Shown here: positions 1 to 9,104 of the stretch, in pieces
Layout of the letters: every line of letters begins with the position of its first letter
Position numbering within the stretch: the stretch's first letter is position 1
Assembly: GCA_017540585.1 (NCBI GenBank)
Contig: JAFYAT010000102.1
Location: 1-47,220 of the forward strand
Origin: Bacteroidaceae bacterium
Lineage (GTDB): Bacteria; Bacteroidota; Bacteroidia; Bacteroidales; Bacteroidaceae
Direction: 5' to 3'
Length of the DNA: 47,220 nt
Made by a program: the position numbers and the translations under genes
Notes under the pieces: generated by a model
Told to the model about the DNA's origin: nothing
The model's database searches: none
Seen by the model: the letters and a program-made list of their open reading frames with translations, nothing else

Positions 1-1852
1 CAGCAAGTGCCTTGGCAAGCTCTGTCTTACCAACTCCTGTCGTTCCGAGGAAGATGAAGCTACCGATAGGACGCTTAGGGTCCTGCAAGCCTGCACGGCT
101 ACGACGTACGGCGTCTGCTACTGCCTGTATTGCCTCATCCTGGCCTATGACACGCTTGTGGAGTTCATCCTCAAGGTTAAGCAACTTGGCACGCTCACTC
201 TGCTGCATCTTGCTGACAGGTATGCCTGTCCAACGACTTACAACATCAGCAATATCATCGCTTGTGACCTCTTCTTTTATCATAGCATCGCCACCCTGAG
301 TAGCGTTAAGCTCTGTCTGAATCTTCTGTATCTCTTCCTCGAGAGCCTTGAGCTTACCATAACGTATCTCAGCAACACGGGCATAGTTGCCCTCACGCTC
401 GGCACGGTCAGCCTCATACTTGAGCTGCTCTATCTGCTGCTTGTTCTGCTGAATCTTATTGACGAGGTTACGTTCTGCCTGCCACTTACTATTGTATGAC
501 TGCTCTTCCTCCTTGAGGTTGGCAATCTCCTTGTTAAGTTCAGACAACTTCTGCTCGTCACCCTCACGCTTGATAGCCTCACGCTCAATCTCAAGTTGCT
601 TGAGACGACGTGTTATCTCATCAAGCTCCTCTGGGAGAGAGTCACGTTCCATACGGAGTTTGGCAGCCGCTTCATCCATAAGGTCGATGGCCTTGTCTGG
701 AAGGAAACGCTCTGTGATGTAACGGTTTGAGAGTTCCACGGCAGCAATGATAGCCTCATCCTTGATACGTACTTTATGATGATTCTCATACCTCTCCTTC
801 AGTCCACGAAGGATAGAGATGGTAGAAAGCACATCAGGTTCGTTGACCATGACTGTCTGAAATCGACGTTCAAGTGCCTTATCCTTTTCAAAGTACTTCT
901 GGTACTCGTCAAGCGTTGTAGCACCAATGCTCCTCAACTCACCACGAGCAAGTGCTGGCTTGAGGATATTGGCAGCATCCATCGCACCCTCACTCTTTCC
1001 TGCACCCACAAGGGTATGAATCTCATCGATGAAGAGGATGATGTTGCCATCACTCTTGGTCACTTCGTTGATGACGCTCTTGAGTCGTTCCTCAAACTCA
1101 CCCTTATACTTAGCACCTGCCACGAGAGCTCCCATATCAAGTGAATAGAGTTGCTTGTCCTTCAGGTTGTCAGGCACGTCACCACGGAGGATACGGTGTG
1201 CAAGACCTTCCACTATGGCTGTCTTACCCGTACCAGGTTCACCTATAAGTATAGGGTTGTTCTTGGTACGACGAGAGAGAATCTGAAGAATCCTACGTAT
1301 CTCGTCGTCACGACCGATGACAGGGTCAAGCTTGCCTGAACGGGCCTGCTCGATAAGGTTGGTAGCATACTTCTCAAGTGCCTGATACGTATCCTCACTT
1401 GATTGGCTGTTCACCTTCTGACCATTACGCAGTTCCTGAATAGCCATACGGAGAGCCTTCTCCGTGAAGCCCATATCCTTCATCATCTTGCTTACGTTTG
1501 AATCGACAAGCAAGAGCGCAAGAATCATTGGTTCAAGACTGACGAACTCGTCGCCCATATCCTTGGAGAGGCTCACAGCCTTCTGCATCACCTCATTAGT
1601 TGCACGGTCGAGGTAAGGTTCACCGCCACTGACTTTTGGTCGTGACATAGCCTCACTCATCACCAGATTCTGGAATGTCTGAGCATTAACACCCATCTTC
1701 TGGAAGATAAAGTTGGTTACATTTTCACCAACTTTCATGATACCGCCCATAAGATGTACAGGCTCTATCATCTGTTGCCCATTCTGCTGTACGAGGTTCA
1801 CAGCCTCCTGCACAGCTTCTTGTGCCTTAATTGTAAAGTTGTTGAAGTTCAT
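1..1852 (-). CDS. clpB: ATP-dependent disaggregase ClpB, C-terminal part outside the window
   Basis: Hexameric AAA+ chaperone that threads aggregated proteins through its pore together with DnaK, in the cytoplasm. About 617 residues are visible and run off the left edge. The start at 1852 gives [13 protein letters not shown], the usual Bacteroidetes ClpB N-terminus, and is preceded by a clear AGGAG about 7 bases upstream, unusual here. In order: Clp N-terminal domain (about 1-145), first AAA+ domain with Walker A GEPGTGKT and Walker B IILFIDE, the charged coiled-coil middle domain that separates ClpB from ClpA/ClpC (about 400-520), and the beginning of the second AAA+ domain, whose Walker A GTTGVGKT lies at the very edge. 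No frameshift seen. The ATPase-2 arginine finger and C-terminal oligomerisation domain cannot be judged. Confidence 0.97.
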   Translation of the reverse strand, partial: MNFNNFTIKAQEAVQEAVNLVQQNGQQMIEPVHLMGGIMKVGENVTNFIFQKMGVNAQTFQNLVMSEAMSRPKVSGGEPYLDRATNEVMQKAVSLSKDMGDEFVSLEPMILALLLVDSNVSKMMKDMGFTEKALRMAIQELRNGQKVNSQSSEDTYQALEKYATNLIEQARSGKLDPVIGRDDEIRRILQILSRRTKNNPILIGEPGTGKTAIVEGLAHRILRGDVPDNLKDKQLYSLDMGALVAGAKYKGEFEERLKSVINEVTKSDGNIILFIDEIHTLVGAGKSEGAMDAANILKPALARGELRSIGATTLDEYQKYFEKDKALERRFQTVMVNEPDVLSTISILRGLKERYENHHKVRIKDEAIIAAVELSNRYITERFLPDKAIDLMDEAAAKLRMERDSLPEELDEITRRLKQLEIEREAIKREGDEQKLSELNKEIANLKEEEQSYNSKWQAERNLVNKIQQNKQQIEQLKYEADRAEREGNYARVAEIRYGKLKALEEEIQKIQTELNATQGGDAMIKEEVTSDDIADVVSRWTGIPVSKMQQSERAKLLNLEDELHKRVIGQDEAIQAVADAVRRSRAGLQDPKRPIGSFIFLGTTGVGKTELAKALA

Positions 1853-1892
1853 AAGTAATCTCCTTTCGTTTTTAATTTATTATCTAAAAACT

Positions 1893-1982
1893 CCAACATC
1901 AAAGCTAATGCCACAGATACAACATGTGTCAAAACGGCATAAACAGCGCCTTAAACGCTGATATTCACGCCATTTTGACACA
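1893..1982 (-). promoter_or_regulatory. clpB promoter with large palindrome (candidate heat-shock operator)
   Basis: A minus-strand -7 box TAGCTTTG lies at 1900-1907, placing the start of transcription about 40 bases before the clpB ATG. Upstream sits an inverted repeat, TGTGTCAAAACGGC (1925-1938) facing GCCATTTTGACACA (1969-1982), 13 of 14 positions matching, with a 30-base spacer that holds a second small dyad (CAGCG 1944-1948, CGCTG 1956-1960). The proximal arm contains the only TTTTG near the -33 position (22 bp from the -7 box), so a bound protein would cover the promoter. It is not CIRCE (TTAGCACTC-N9-GAGTGCTAA) nor the HAIR box. Confidence 0.6.
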
Positions 1983-2074
1983 AGCACCATGACAAGATTG
2001 CAGAAAACGATATGTTTGCATTCTTCATGGTAAAAAAGAAATCCCTCAATTCCATTTCTTTCACTTATTATTAA

Positions 2075-2113
2075 TACCTTTGCACAGAATCATCTTCAAT
2101 TATAGAATAATTG
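2075..2113 (+). promoter_or_regulatory. Promoter and leader hairpin of the small gene at 2237
   Basis: TACCTTTG at 2075-2082 fits the Bacteroidetes -7 box; no TTTG lies at the ideal distance (TTTC at 2055-2058, 16 bp). Just downstream, CAATTAT (2097-2103) and ATAATTG (2107-2113) form a perfect 7-bp hairpin at the expected 5' end of the transcript. A wider imperfect inverted repeat (2039-2051 and 2109-2120, differing by one inserted C) brackets the promoter. Confidence 0.5.
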
Positions 2114-2236
2114 AGGATTTGAAGAAAGAAAAATATGATTATACGGTCTGCAAATAATGTTACAACAATATTCTACCAGACTTGAACGCATTTTTATAAA
2201 AAAATCACAATTCAAAGGCGTTAATAACAAATCAAT

Positions 2237-2626
2237 ATGGAGAAAATAGAATTAAAGTTTTCTGCACAAGACAGTTGCAGTCTTCTTTGTATGGTTATAA
2301 CCATGACTTTACAAGAGACGAGAAAGAAATATACGATAAGATATAACAACCATTTTAGAAAGTCTATAAATGAATTCTCTGAAAATAAAAAAGAATTGAA
2401 ATCTTTACCAAAATGTATATTGGAGGCTTTCACAGAGAACGAAATTAACAAGATTTTATCAAAGGACGAAATTCCAAATGAATCAGGTATGATGGTGCTT
2501 GATGGATATCACTATGAGATAACAATAACCAAAGGAGACATAAGCAAAGTATATTATGCAAATGATGCAAACATCCAAACATATCCTCTTCTGAGACACC
2601 TTGCTGATTGGTGTAGAAGGCTGTAA
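2237..2626 (+). CDS. Hypothetical protein, 129 aa
   Basis: Not recognised. The reading frame begins at an ATG about 150 bases after a -7-type promoter and ends before the promoter of the next gene. The protein is Lys/Glu/Asn rich, has no signal peptide or membrane segment, and is predicted cytoplasmic. Residues 1-30 look like a beta strand pair (EKIELKFSAQDSCSLLCMVI), the middle is helical and charged, and the C-terminus carries an aromatic patch ending in LLRHLADWCRRL. It is not a shadow of another frame: the opposite-strand frames are shorter and broken. It stands alone between clpB (opposite strand) and the AAA-ATPase/nuclease, with no operon partner. No function is proposed. Confidence 0.6.
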   Translation: MEKIELKFSAQDSCSLLCMVITMTLQETRKKYTIRYNNHFRKSINEFSENKKELKSLPKCILEAFTENEINKILSKDEIPNESGMMVLDGYHYEITITKGDISKVYYANDANIQTYPLLRHLADWCRRL

Positions 2627-2742
2627 ACATATTCCATCCAAAGATAAGTTTAAATCTCAGATTCTACCACAATAAACATTTGCCTTTTTATTTGTTTTTA
2701 AAGGTTTTTTACTCGTCAGCACGTTTCATGCAAAAAAAAGTA

Positions 2743-2750
2743 TATCTTTG
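2743..2750 (+). promoter_or_regulatory. -7 box before first AAA-ATPase/nuclease gene
   Basis: TATCTTTG followed by GCAAAC. It decides the start of the next gene: ATG codons upstream of it (2680, 2728) would not be in the transcript, leaving 2779. No TTTG at the canonical 19-bp spacing. Confidence 0.6.
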
Positions 2751-2778
2751 CAAACGTAAAACAAAAGCACGTCAGATT

Positions 2779-4353
2779 ATGACACAACTGAAGACTTTGC
2801 CTATCGGCATACAGGAATTTGAAAAGATACGTAAAGGGAATTATCTATACATTGATAAGACTGAGTTTATCTACAACATGATTAAGGGAGGATCATACTA
2901 TTTCCTCTCCCGTCCTCGTCGTTTTGGAAAGTCGTTGTTGTTGTCCACTATCCATGCCATATTTGACGGTAAGCGTGAACTCTTCGATGGCCTTGCCATC
3001 GCCGACAAGACGGACATGGACTGGGCAAAGCACCCTGTGCTTCATCTTGACCTGAATACCGAGAAGTATGACAGCAAGGAAAAACTGGAGGATAAGATTG
3101 ACTTGTTCCTTTCGGAAGCAGAAAACTTGTATGGCAAAAACACTAAAGAGAAATCATTCGGTACACGTTTCGAAGGCATCATCCAGCGTGCATACGACAA
3201 GACTGGCAAAGGCGTAGTTATCCTCGTGGATGAATACGACAAACCGATGCTTCAGGCCATCACAAACGACGAGTTGCAAAATGAGTTCCGTGGGACATTG
3301 AAAGGATTCTATGGAGCACTCAAGAGCAAGGACGGTTGCATCAAATTTGCTCTCCTTACAGGTGTGACCAAGTTCGGCAAGGTGAGCGTGTTCAGCGACC
3401 TGAATAACCTCAAGGATATTTCGATGGATCACAGATACACATCCATCTGTGGTATCACAGAGGAAGAACTGAAAAGCATGATGTTCCCATACGTTGAGCG
3501 CATGGCTACAGCCAACAACATTACGACTGACGAATGTCTCGTCAAGTTGAAGAATCAGTATGACGGCTACCATTTCTGCGAGGAATCTACAGGAATGTAT
3601 AATCCTTTCAGCCTTCTTAATGCATTTGATGAAAACAGGTTCAAGAGCTACTGGTTCGAGACGGGTACACCTACCTATCTTGCGGAATTGCTTCTGAAAC
3701 ATAAATTCAACCTTCACAAAATGGCAACATGCCAGACAACCACCAAGATACTTGACAGCATCGACCCTAACAGCACGAGTCCGATACCTGTCATCTACCA
3801 GAGCGGTTATCTGACAATCAAGGATTATGACCCGTTATTCAAGCTATACACACTCGGATTCCCTAATCAGGAGGTGGAAGAAGGATTCATCGACTTCCTG
3901 CTCCCATACTACACTCCGATCGATGCCATTGATACAGCATTCAGCATCCACCAGTTCGTGCAGGACCTGAATGCAGGCAACGCCGAAAAATTCGTCAAGC
4001 GTCTCAAGTCACTCTTTGCAGACACTCCATACATGCTCATCAAGGACTTGGAGAACCACTACCAGAATGTCATCTGGCTTATATGCAAGTTGACAGGTTT
4101 CTATGTTCAGGCTGAGTACATGACAAGCGAGGGACGCATAGATCTTGTACTCCAGACACCTAAGTATTGTTACGTCATGGAGTTCAAGCTTGACGGTACA
4201 GCCGAGGAGGCACTTGCCCAGATAGAGGACAAGCACTACACCCTCCCATTCGAGCAAAATGGTCAACAGATTATCCACATCGGCATGAACTTCAGCAAAG
4301 AGACAAGGAATATAGAAAAAGTAATAATAAGCCCCACCCCAGCCCTCCCATAG
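2779..4353 (+). CDS. AAA-ATPase-like / PD-(D/E)XK nuclease family protein, copy 1
   Basis: About 524 aa. Fusion of an N-terminal AAA-ATPase-like domain (Pfam AAA-ATPase_like) with a C-terminal PD-(D/E)XK nuclease-superfamily domain, a family found in many copies in Bacteroidetes and of unproven function. Visible motifs: conserved opening LPIGIQEFEKIR; a Walker-A-like SRPRRFGKS (about 44-52); Walker B VVILVDEYDKPM (about 150); sensor-like LLTGVTKFGKVSVF; and in the C-terminus GRIDLVL with EFKLDGTAEEALAQI, giving the D...EFK nuclease pattern. Start set at 2779 by the -7 box at 2743 and by match to the paralogue at 38164. The last codons (ISPTPALP, stop) are supplied by a GC-rich intergenic repeat. 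Role in defence or mobility is only a possibility. Confidence 0.9.
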   Translation: MTQLKTLPIGIQEFEKIRKGNYLYIDKTEFIYNMIKGGSYYFLSRPRRFGKSLLLSTIHAIFDGKRELFDGLAIADKTDMDWAKHPVLHLDLNTEKYDSKEKLEDKIDLFLSEAENLYGKNTKEKSFGTRFEGIIQRAYDKTGKGVVILVDEYDKPMLQAITNDELQNEFRGTLKGFYGALKSKDGCIKFALLTGVTKFGKVSVFSDLNNLKDISMDHRYTSICGITEEELKSMMFPYVERMATANNITTDECLVKLKNQYDGYHFCEESTGMYNPFSLLNAFDENRFKSYWFETGTPTYLAELLLKHKFNLHKMATCQTTTKILDSIDPNSTSPIPVIYQSGYLTIKDYDPLFKLYTLGFPNQEVEEGFIDFLLPYYTPIDAIDTAFSIHQFVQDLNAGNAEKFVKRLKSLFADTPYMLIKDLENHYQNVIWLICKLTGFYVQAEYMTSEGRIDLVLQTPKYCYVMEFKLDGTAEEALAQIEDKHYTLPFEQNGQQIIHIGMNFSKETRNIEKVIISPTPALP

Positions 4354-4492
4354 GGAGGGAGCTTAGTTTCTCCGTTCGCAGAATGGCTTTAACTTTTATT
4401 TTTTAACTTTCAACTCCGAAGGAGGGGGAAAGAAGTTATTCAAAAAACGCCCCGGATGGCGTTCCTCCCTCAGGGGAGGTTAGGAGGGGGCC
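4331..4492. repeat. Two GC-rich palindromic modules with a 7-bp array between them
   Basis: Module 4331-4360 contains CCCTCCCATAGGGAGGG and overlaps the 3' end of the preceding gene, providing its stop TAG. Module 4449-4492 holds CCTCCCTCAGGGGAGG and a GGAGGGGGCC tail. Between them, TTTAAC/TTTTATT/TTTTAAC/TTTCAAC at 4388-4415 repeats with a 7-bp period. Same family as modules at 20848, 28505, 28601, 32969, 33127, 35752, 39714, 43079 and 46118. Confidence 0.75.
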
Positions 4493-5026
4493 GAACATAA
4501 CTGCCACATCATACACGTGTACGTACTCAGTTGCAACGATAGGAACAACACCTTGATGATGCAAATGCAATGCAAATATATCATTCTGCATACTCGAGAT
4601 ATGCAAAAATAATATTCCGATTTGCGGTTCTTTTGTTCTTAGCTTTTTCATCTCATGGTACCGGGTAATGAAATGAAGTTTTGCGTAAGATTTTCATTTG
4701 TTAGTTTTAGAATTGCACAAGGATAGTAAAAAATACTCTCTCTTTTGTTTTCCGACACAAAAATCGGGATTATCCATTAAACAAGCAAATATGTGCCACA
4801 TTTTTTTGCATATTTATATCAAATAATTAGTTGGGGCAATTTCGTACACCTCAAAAGTAATGTCATACACATATCATTAACATTTAACCAACATTATTCC
4901 TTAAATACTCACTCAAGTTTCGGATTTAGAATAGCAAGTTGAAATATGATTATTCGTGACAAAATAATGGTAATTCGCAAAAACAAAAGCTTTGTCTTAT
5001 TTTACCATGTCTTATTTTTTGTCTAA

Positions 5027-5115
5027 AGTACGTCACCGACGTACTCTTAGTTTGTCCGACACGTACTCACAGTACACTCGGCACGTACTAACAGTACGTA
5101 CGCCAACGTACTGAG
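5027..5115. repeat. 22-bp-period array of ACGTACT palindromes
   Basis: ACGTACT occurs at 5039, 5061, 5083 and 5106 (steps 22, 22, 23). Units 2 and 3 have a facing half, e.g. ACGTACTAACAGTACGT at 5083-5099, a perfect 7-bp dyad with a 3-base centre. Further GTAC cores are at 5028, 5072 and 5094. Confidence 0.8.
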
Positions 5116-5139
5116 AAGCATCCCGCTTGAGAAGGAAGT

Positions 5140-5183
5140 AAATGACGAAGAAATGACGAAGAAATCACTAAGAAATCCACGAG
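5140..5183. repeat. 11-bp tandem array, four units
   Basis: Units AAATGACGAAG (5140-5150), AAATGACGAAG (5151-5161), AAATCACTAAG (5162-5172) and AAATCCACGAG (5173-5183), exactly 11 bp each, lying 24 bp beyond the 22-bp array. Confidence 0.85.
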
Positions 5184-5659
5184 GCATCATGATATAAGTT
5201 GGTGGGATCCCCCACAAACGAGAAATGTTCATCAACTCATAAGAAGCTCTCACCATCTTTCTTGAATAACATATTACACGCTGCAGACATGAACGCAAAA
5301 CAACATAATTGCACCTTCGGTGATTGGAATACCAATAATTGTACCAATAAATTCTTTTTCTCCCATTACTATCTTCATGTTTAAGTAGATGTGCAAAATT
5401 ATTTTTATAATGATTGTATTGATTAATGATGTAGGTTCAGCACATAAAATAAATGAGTGTAGTGACTCCTACTCGATTGTTTTTAGGCGTTGAAGATGCG
5501 CAGTAGGCGGTGCAAGGATTGTAATAATAATTATGCACACCTACTTATAACTGGATTAAGATTATGTCCTTCCTGTCAGTGAGAAAAGTTGCAAAGATTA
5601 CCTTCGGTGAGAATAGTTGGTAATTATTACCCATCACATGCGTGCCGAGCATGCCCCAA

Positions 5660-6080
5660 AAAGAAGCCCACAAGTAGGACAAAACGAAGCTACACCAAGA
5701 GTAATAAATTCTCTGGAAACACCCTATAAATGACAAAGCGAAGCGTTCCCGAAGCATTCCCGAACAATCCCCGAACCATTCCCGAAGGAAAAACAGAATC
5801 AAAATCTACACAAAATTACGTATAGACAATATCAGAACTGCGTTTTTCCGTATGTGGCGATTAGTATCAGCAAGGACTAACAAAGCAGGGCAAAAGTAGG
5901 ACAAAACGAAACTACGCATAGAATCATAAAGACTCATGAACTGCCTATAAATATCAAAGTGATGGTAAAACTGATGGAAAAACGGCAGAAAGAGGGCCGA
6001 ATACTAAAGAAAGAACGATGGCAAAACACACACATAATTACATATCCATCATACTCAAACTACGTTTTTGGAAATTTACG
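5660..6080. repeat. Diverged 222-bp direct duplication with unlike internal arrays
   Basis: Landmarks recur at a constant offset: AAGTAGGACAAAACGAA at 5672 and 5894 (222), TATAAAT at 5725 and 5946 (221), AATTAC at 5814 and 6036 (222), CTGCGTTTTT/CTACGTTTTT at 5838 and 6060 (222). The middle differs completely: copy 1 holds the 11-bp CCCGAA array, copy 2 holds a 12-bp TGATGG(T/A)AAAAC pair and A/G-rich sequence of the same total length. Confidence 0.7.
5733..5787. repeat. 11-bp tandem array, four to five units
   Basis: CGTTCCCGAAG (5744-5754), CATTCCCGAAC (5755-5765), AATCCCCGAAC (5766-5776), CATTCCCGAAG (5777-5787), with ACAAAGCGAAG (5733-5743) as a likely degenerate first unit. Confidence 0.85.
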
Positions 6081-6110
6081 TCCATATTTTCACAAACGTT
6101 CTTTCCTCCC

Positions 6111-8153
6111 TTATTGTTTTTCATTGTTATGTCCTTTCTTCTTTTTCAGTTGCCTTGCGATAGCCCATTGTATTTCCGCTTCTTCCTCCTTGTCCATTGC
6201 CGAGAGTATGTCACCAAAGAGTTGATGGGCAGATATGTTGTCTGCCTTTAATGATGTGCAACGGTCAAGGTCGGCACATGCCAATTCATATTCCTGCATG
6301 GTAAAGAGAATCTTGCCACGGGTATATAGTGCCTTGAAATGTGTAGGCAAGATGTCAAGTGCGCCATTGATGGAAGTAAGCGCATCCCTCAGTTTGCCTA
6401 TGGAAAGAAGCATACGTGCCTTGTTGATATAGGCATCAATATAGCGTGGATTCATGCGAAGTGCCTTGTCGTAGTTTGCCAAGGCAGCTTGCGTGTCGCC
6501 CATGTTGACACACTCGTCTCCGAGGAAGAGGTATTCCTTGGCATAATCATTGAGCACAAGCTGTTTCTCATTCAGTTCAGTCTCCTTGTCCTTCAACTGC
6601 TGGCGAAGGGATTCTATCTCTGCCTTCAAGATGTTGATGACGCCCAGTTTCCTTCGGATATATCTCCATGCCCAAGGCTTCTCTATGTCGTAGCGAGCAT
6701 GGATAGCCTTGAAGAAATGTGTGAGACAAGCATCGAAGTCTCCCTTGTTGAATGCCTCTACGGCATCACTATATTCTATGTCTGCACCAGCACGTTTAAG
6801 CGCAAGGTCAACAGCTTTCTGGTTGTTGAATTGTTGTGCAAACTGTACCACATTAGGGCTGACAAATATGTCCGACTGCGAGATAGGTTTCTTCAGTTGC
6901 AGACCTTGAAGTGAACGGCAACGTGAGAGCGCAACGTAAGTCATGCTTCCTGCGAACACTCCACCCGTGAAGTCGATGGCTGTGCGTGAGAATGTGAGAC
7001 CTTGACTTTTGTGAATCGTTATTGCCCATGCCAATCGTACAGGGAACTGGGTGAATGTGCCAAGTTCTTCCTCTTCAATCTTCTTTTCCTGTTCGTTGTA
7101 TGTGTAACGCACGTTAGCCCACATGGCACGTTCCACATCCAGTTCCTTGCCTTCATCGGTAAGGATGTAGAGGTGGTCGCCAGTTTCGAGGTCAATACCC
7201 GTGATTGTACCTATGGTTCCATTAACCCAACGCTTGTCCTGGTCATTCTTGATGAAGATAATCTGTGCTCCCACCTTCAGTTCGAGGTCAAGCAATGTAG
7301 GAAGGGATGATTCAGGAAACTCGCCACGTATCTCTCCCTTGAAGTGAATAGGATCGCCCTCAAGATTATTGAGATTTGTCTGGTTGATGCTATCTACTAC
7401 GTCGCGACGCGTAGCGAGAGTGACGAACATACCATTCTCTCCACTCACATCCTGGTCAACACAAGTGTTGAGCAGTTCGAGATCGTGCGATGCAAGGTTA
7501 TTGGTACGTATATGGTCGAGTACGCTTATGAAGGCGTTATCAGATTGACGATACACCTTTGTCAATTCGATGGAAACGAGTTGCATCTCCTTGAACACCC
7601 TTGCTGAGAAGAAATGAGGCGTTTCCCAGAAACGACTTAGGATATCCTGCTCATCACGCGTGACCACTGGCTCAAGCTGGAACACGTCGCCAACGAAGAG
7701 CATCTGTTTTCCTCCAAACGGCTGTCGGAAGTTTCCCGAATAGGTGCGAAGCAGACGGTCAATGAAGTCAATCACGTCAACTCTAACCATTGAAATCTCG
7801 TCGATAATTATGAGTTCGAGCGACTTAATCAACTTGATATGTTCCTTGTTATACTTTAGAAATTGCTTCAGACGACCTGGTGTGCTGAAACGTGTGTCAT
7901 CAGGCACGAGAGGATGAAACGGAAGGTGAAAGAATGAGTGCATGGTACTGCCCCCAGCGTTAATGGCGGCAATACCAGTAGGTGCCAGAACGACGAACTT
8001 CTTCTTCGTGTTCTGACAGATATACTTCAAGAATGTTGATTTACCTGTACCAGCCTTACCTGTCAGAAAGACAGATTGGTTAGTGAACTGTATCAGGTTC
8101 TGGGCGTTCTTGAATTGAGGATTCTCTGTGTCTATCGTATTTTGCGTAGGCAT
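6111..8153 (-). CDS. Pif1-like superfamily 1 helicase with C-terminal TPR repeats
   Basis: 680 aa, cytoplasmic. Residues 1-440 are an SF1B helicase of the Pif1/RecD2 type: Walker A GKAGTGKST (32-40), motif Ib-like TGIAAINAGGSTMHSFF, Walker B LIIIDEISM (DE 118-119), motif III LFVGDVFQLEPV (153-164), and near residue 380 the C-terminal motif AITIHKSQGLTF followed by YVALSRCRSLQGL. A central Lys/Glu-rich coiled stretch (about 520-550) leads to tetratricopeptide repeats (about 555-670; NYDKALRMNPRYIDAYINKA, then ALDILPTHFKALYTRGKIL). The TPRs suggest a partner protein recruits it. The reading frame starts 74 bases inside the 3' end of phoH, so the two are probably translated from one message. Ends in a Lys-rich tail KKKKGHNNEKQ. 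Expected role: 5'-3' DNA unwinding in replication or repair (family inference). Confidence 0.92.
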   Translation of the reverse strand: MPTQNTIDTENPQFKNAQNLIQFTNQSVFLTGKAGTGKSTFLKYICQNTKKKFVVLAPTGIAAINAGGSTMHSFFHLPFHPLVPDDTRFSTPGRLKQFLKYNKEHIKLIKSLELIIIDEISMVRVDVIDFIDRLLRTYSGNFRQPFGGKQMLFVGDVFQLEPVVTRDEQDILSRFWETPHFFSARVFKEMQLVSIELTKVYRQSDNAFISVLDHIRTNNLASHDLELLNTCVDQDVSGENGMFVTLATRRDVVDSINQTNLNNLEGDPIHFKGEIRGEFPESSLPTLLDLELKVGAQIIFIKNDQDKRWVNGTIGTITGIDLETGDHLYILTDEGKELDVERAMWANVRYTYNEQEKKIEEEELGTFTQFPVRLAWAITIHKSQGLTFSRTAIDFTGGVFAGSMTYVALSRCRSLQGLQLKKPISQSDIFVSPNVVQFAQQFNNQKAVDLALKRAGADIEYSDAVEAFNKGDFDACLTHFFKAIHARYDIEKPWAWRYIRRKLGVINILKAEIESLRQQLKDKETELNEKQLVLNDYAKEYLFLGDECVNMGDTQAALANYDKALRMNPRYIDAYINKARMLLSIGKLRDALTSINGALDILPTHFKALYTRGKILFTMQEYELACADLDRCTSLKADNISAHQLFGDILSAMDKEEEAEIQWAIARQLKKKKGHNNEKQ

Positions 8154-9066
8154 TTACTATTCTTGTGACGAGTTTATGACGTACTATATCCTTCTCATTC
8201 ATCTGTATGATTGAAATACCCTTAACGTCCTTCAAGACCTCGGTAGCCTCTTTGAGACCTGACTTCACATTGCGAGGAAGGTCAATCTGAGTCATGTCGC
8301 CGGTGATAATCATCTTCGTTCCTTGTCCCATACGGGTAAGGAACATCTTTATCTGTTGAGTGGTAGTGTTCTGTGCCTCGTCAAGGATGACGACAGCATC
8401 GTTCAGTGTACGTCCACGCATGAAGGCGAGAGGTGCAATCTGAATGACATTCTGCTCCATGTATTCCGTGAGCTTCTGTGCAGGTATCATGTCTTGAAGT
8501 GCATCGTAGAGTGGCTGAAGATACGGGTCAATCTTATCCTTCATGTCTCCAGGGAGAAAACCGAGTTTCTCGCCAGCCTCAACGGCAGGTCGTGAGAGGA
8601 TAATCTTGCGAATCTCCTTGTTCTTCAACGCACGTACTGCAAGGGCGATGCTCATGTACGTCTTGCCCGAACCAGCAGGACCGATGGCAAAAATCATGTC
8701 GGTCTTATTGAAAGCCTCCACCAGTTTCTGCTGGTTGTCGCTACGAGGAATGATAGGCTTTCCTGTCACGCTATAGACGATAGCGGAATTGTCAGAACTT
8801 TCCTCCTTGGTACGTTCGCCCTTAATGATGTTGAGGATTGTGTCCTCGTTGAGCGAGTTGTACTTGATGCAATGCTGTTGCATCTTGTCAATGTTGTCCT
8901 CAAAGGCACACATTTCCTCCTCGTCGCCCATCACCTTGATGATGTTGCCCCGAGCAATAATGCGTAGTTTTGGATACAAAGCCTTAATCATCTGGATATG
9001 TACGTTCTTCACGCCATAGAAGGTGACGAGGTCGATGTTCTCAAGAACGATATGCTTTTCTATCAA
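8080..9066 (-). CDS. phoH: PhoH-family ATPase (PhoH-like protein)
   Basis: 328 aa. Contains the PhoH P-loop GPAGSGKT (129-136), the ILSRPAVEAGEKLGFLPGD signature (157-174), Walker B VVILDEAQN (DE 229-230) and the TGDMTQIDLP sensor motif (about 256-265). PhoH proteins are cytoplasmic RNA-associated ATPases/helicases; in Bacteroidetes they are usually encoded as here without PIN or KH domains. Its N-terminus (IEKHIVLENIDLVTFYGVKN) matches the family only if translation begins at the TTG at 9066-9064: no in-frame ATG lies between the end of queF and residue 27. The C-terminal 20-odd residues are charged and overlap the helicase start by 74 bases. Gap to queF is 38 bp, so a queF-phoH-helicase operon is likely. 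Confidence 0.92.
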   Translation of the reverse strand: MIEKHIVLENIDLVTFYGVKNVHIQMIKALYPKLRIIARGNIIKVMGDEEEMCAFEDNIDKMQQHCIKYNSLNEDTILNIIKGERTKEESSDNSAIVYSVTGKPIIPRSDNQQKLVEAFNKTDMIFAIGPAGSGKTYMSIALAVRALKNKEIRKIILSRPAVEAGEKLGFLPGDMKDKIDPYLQPLYDALQDMIPAQKLTEYMEQNVIQIAPLAFMRGRTLNDAVVILDEAQNTTTQQIKMFLTRMGQGTKMIITGDMTQIDLPRNVKSGLKEATEVLKDVKGISIIQMNEKDIVRHKLVTRIVNAYAKYDRHRESSIQERPEPDTVH

Positions 9067-9104
9067 GTTTGTGAGTTTATTTAGTTTGTATTTATGTCGT
9101 AAGA

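Larger units (their letters stand above)
4354..6110. other. Long gene-poor region
   Basis: About 1.75 kb. Open frames here are short, lack promoters at sensible distances and run through tandem repeats, so I call none as genes. It holds the GC modules at its left end, then AT-rich unique sequence (4500-5020), an ACGTACT array (5027-5115), an 11-bp array (5140-5183), unique sequence (5190-5660) and a 222-bp diverged direct duplication (about 5660-6080) that contains another 11-bp array. No tRNA or ncRNA fold recognised. Confidence 0.7.

Noticed and set aside
1925-1982. CIRCE or HAIR heat-shock operator
   Set aside because: Half-site TGTGTCAAAACGGC and the 30-base spacer match neither consensus.
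4436-4651. 71-codon minus-strand frame ending in GPLLTSPEGGTPSGAFFE
   Set aside because: Its C-terminus is only translated GC module and the rest lacks a promoter or start context. It may be part of an interspersed element, but I cannot support a gene.
5545-5802. 85-codon minus-strand frame
   Set aside because: Overlaps the CCCGAA 11-bp array and one copy of the 222-bp duplication; the other copy does not keep the frame.
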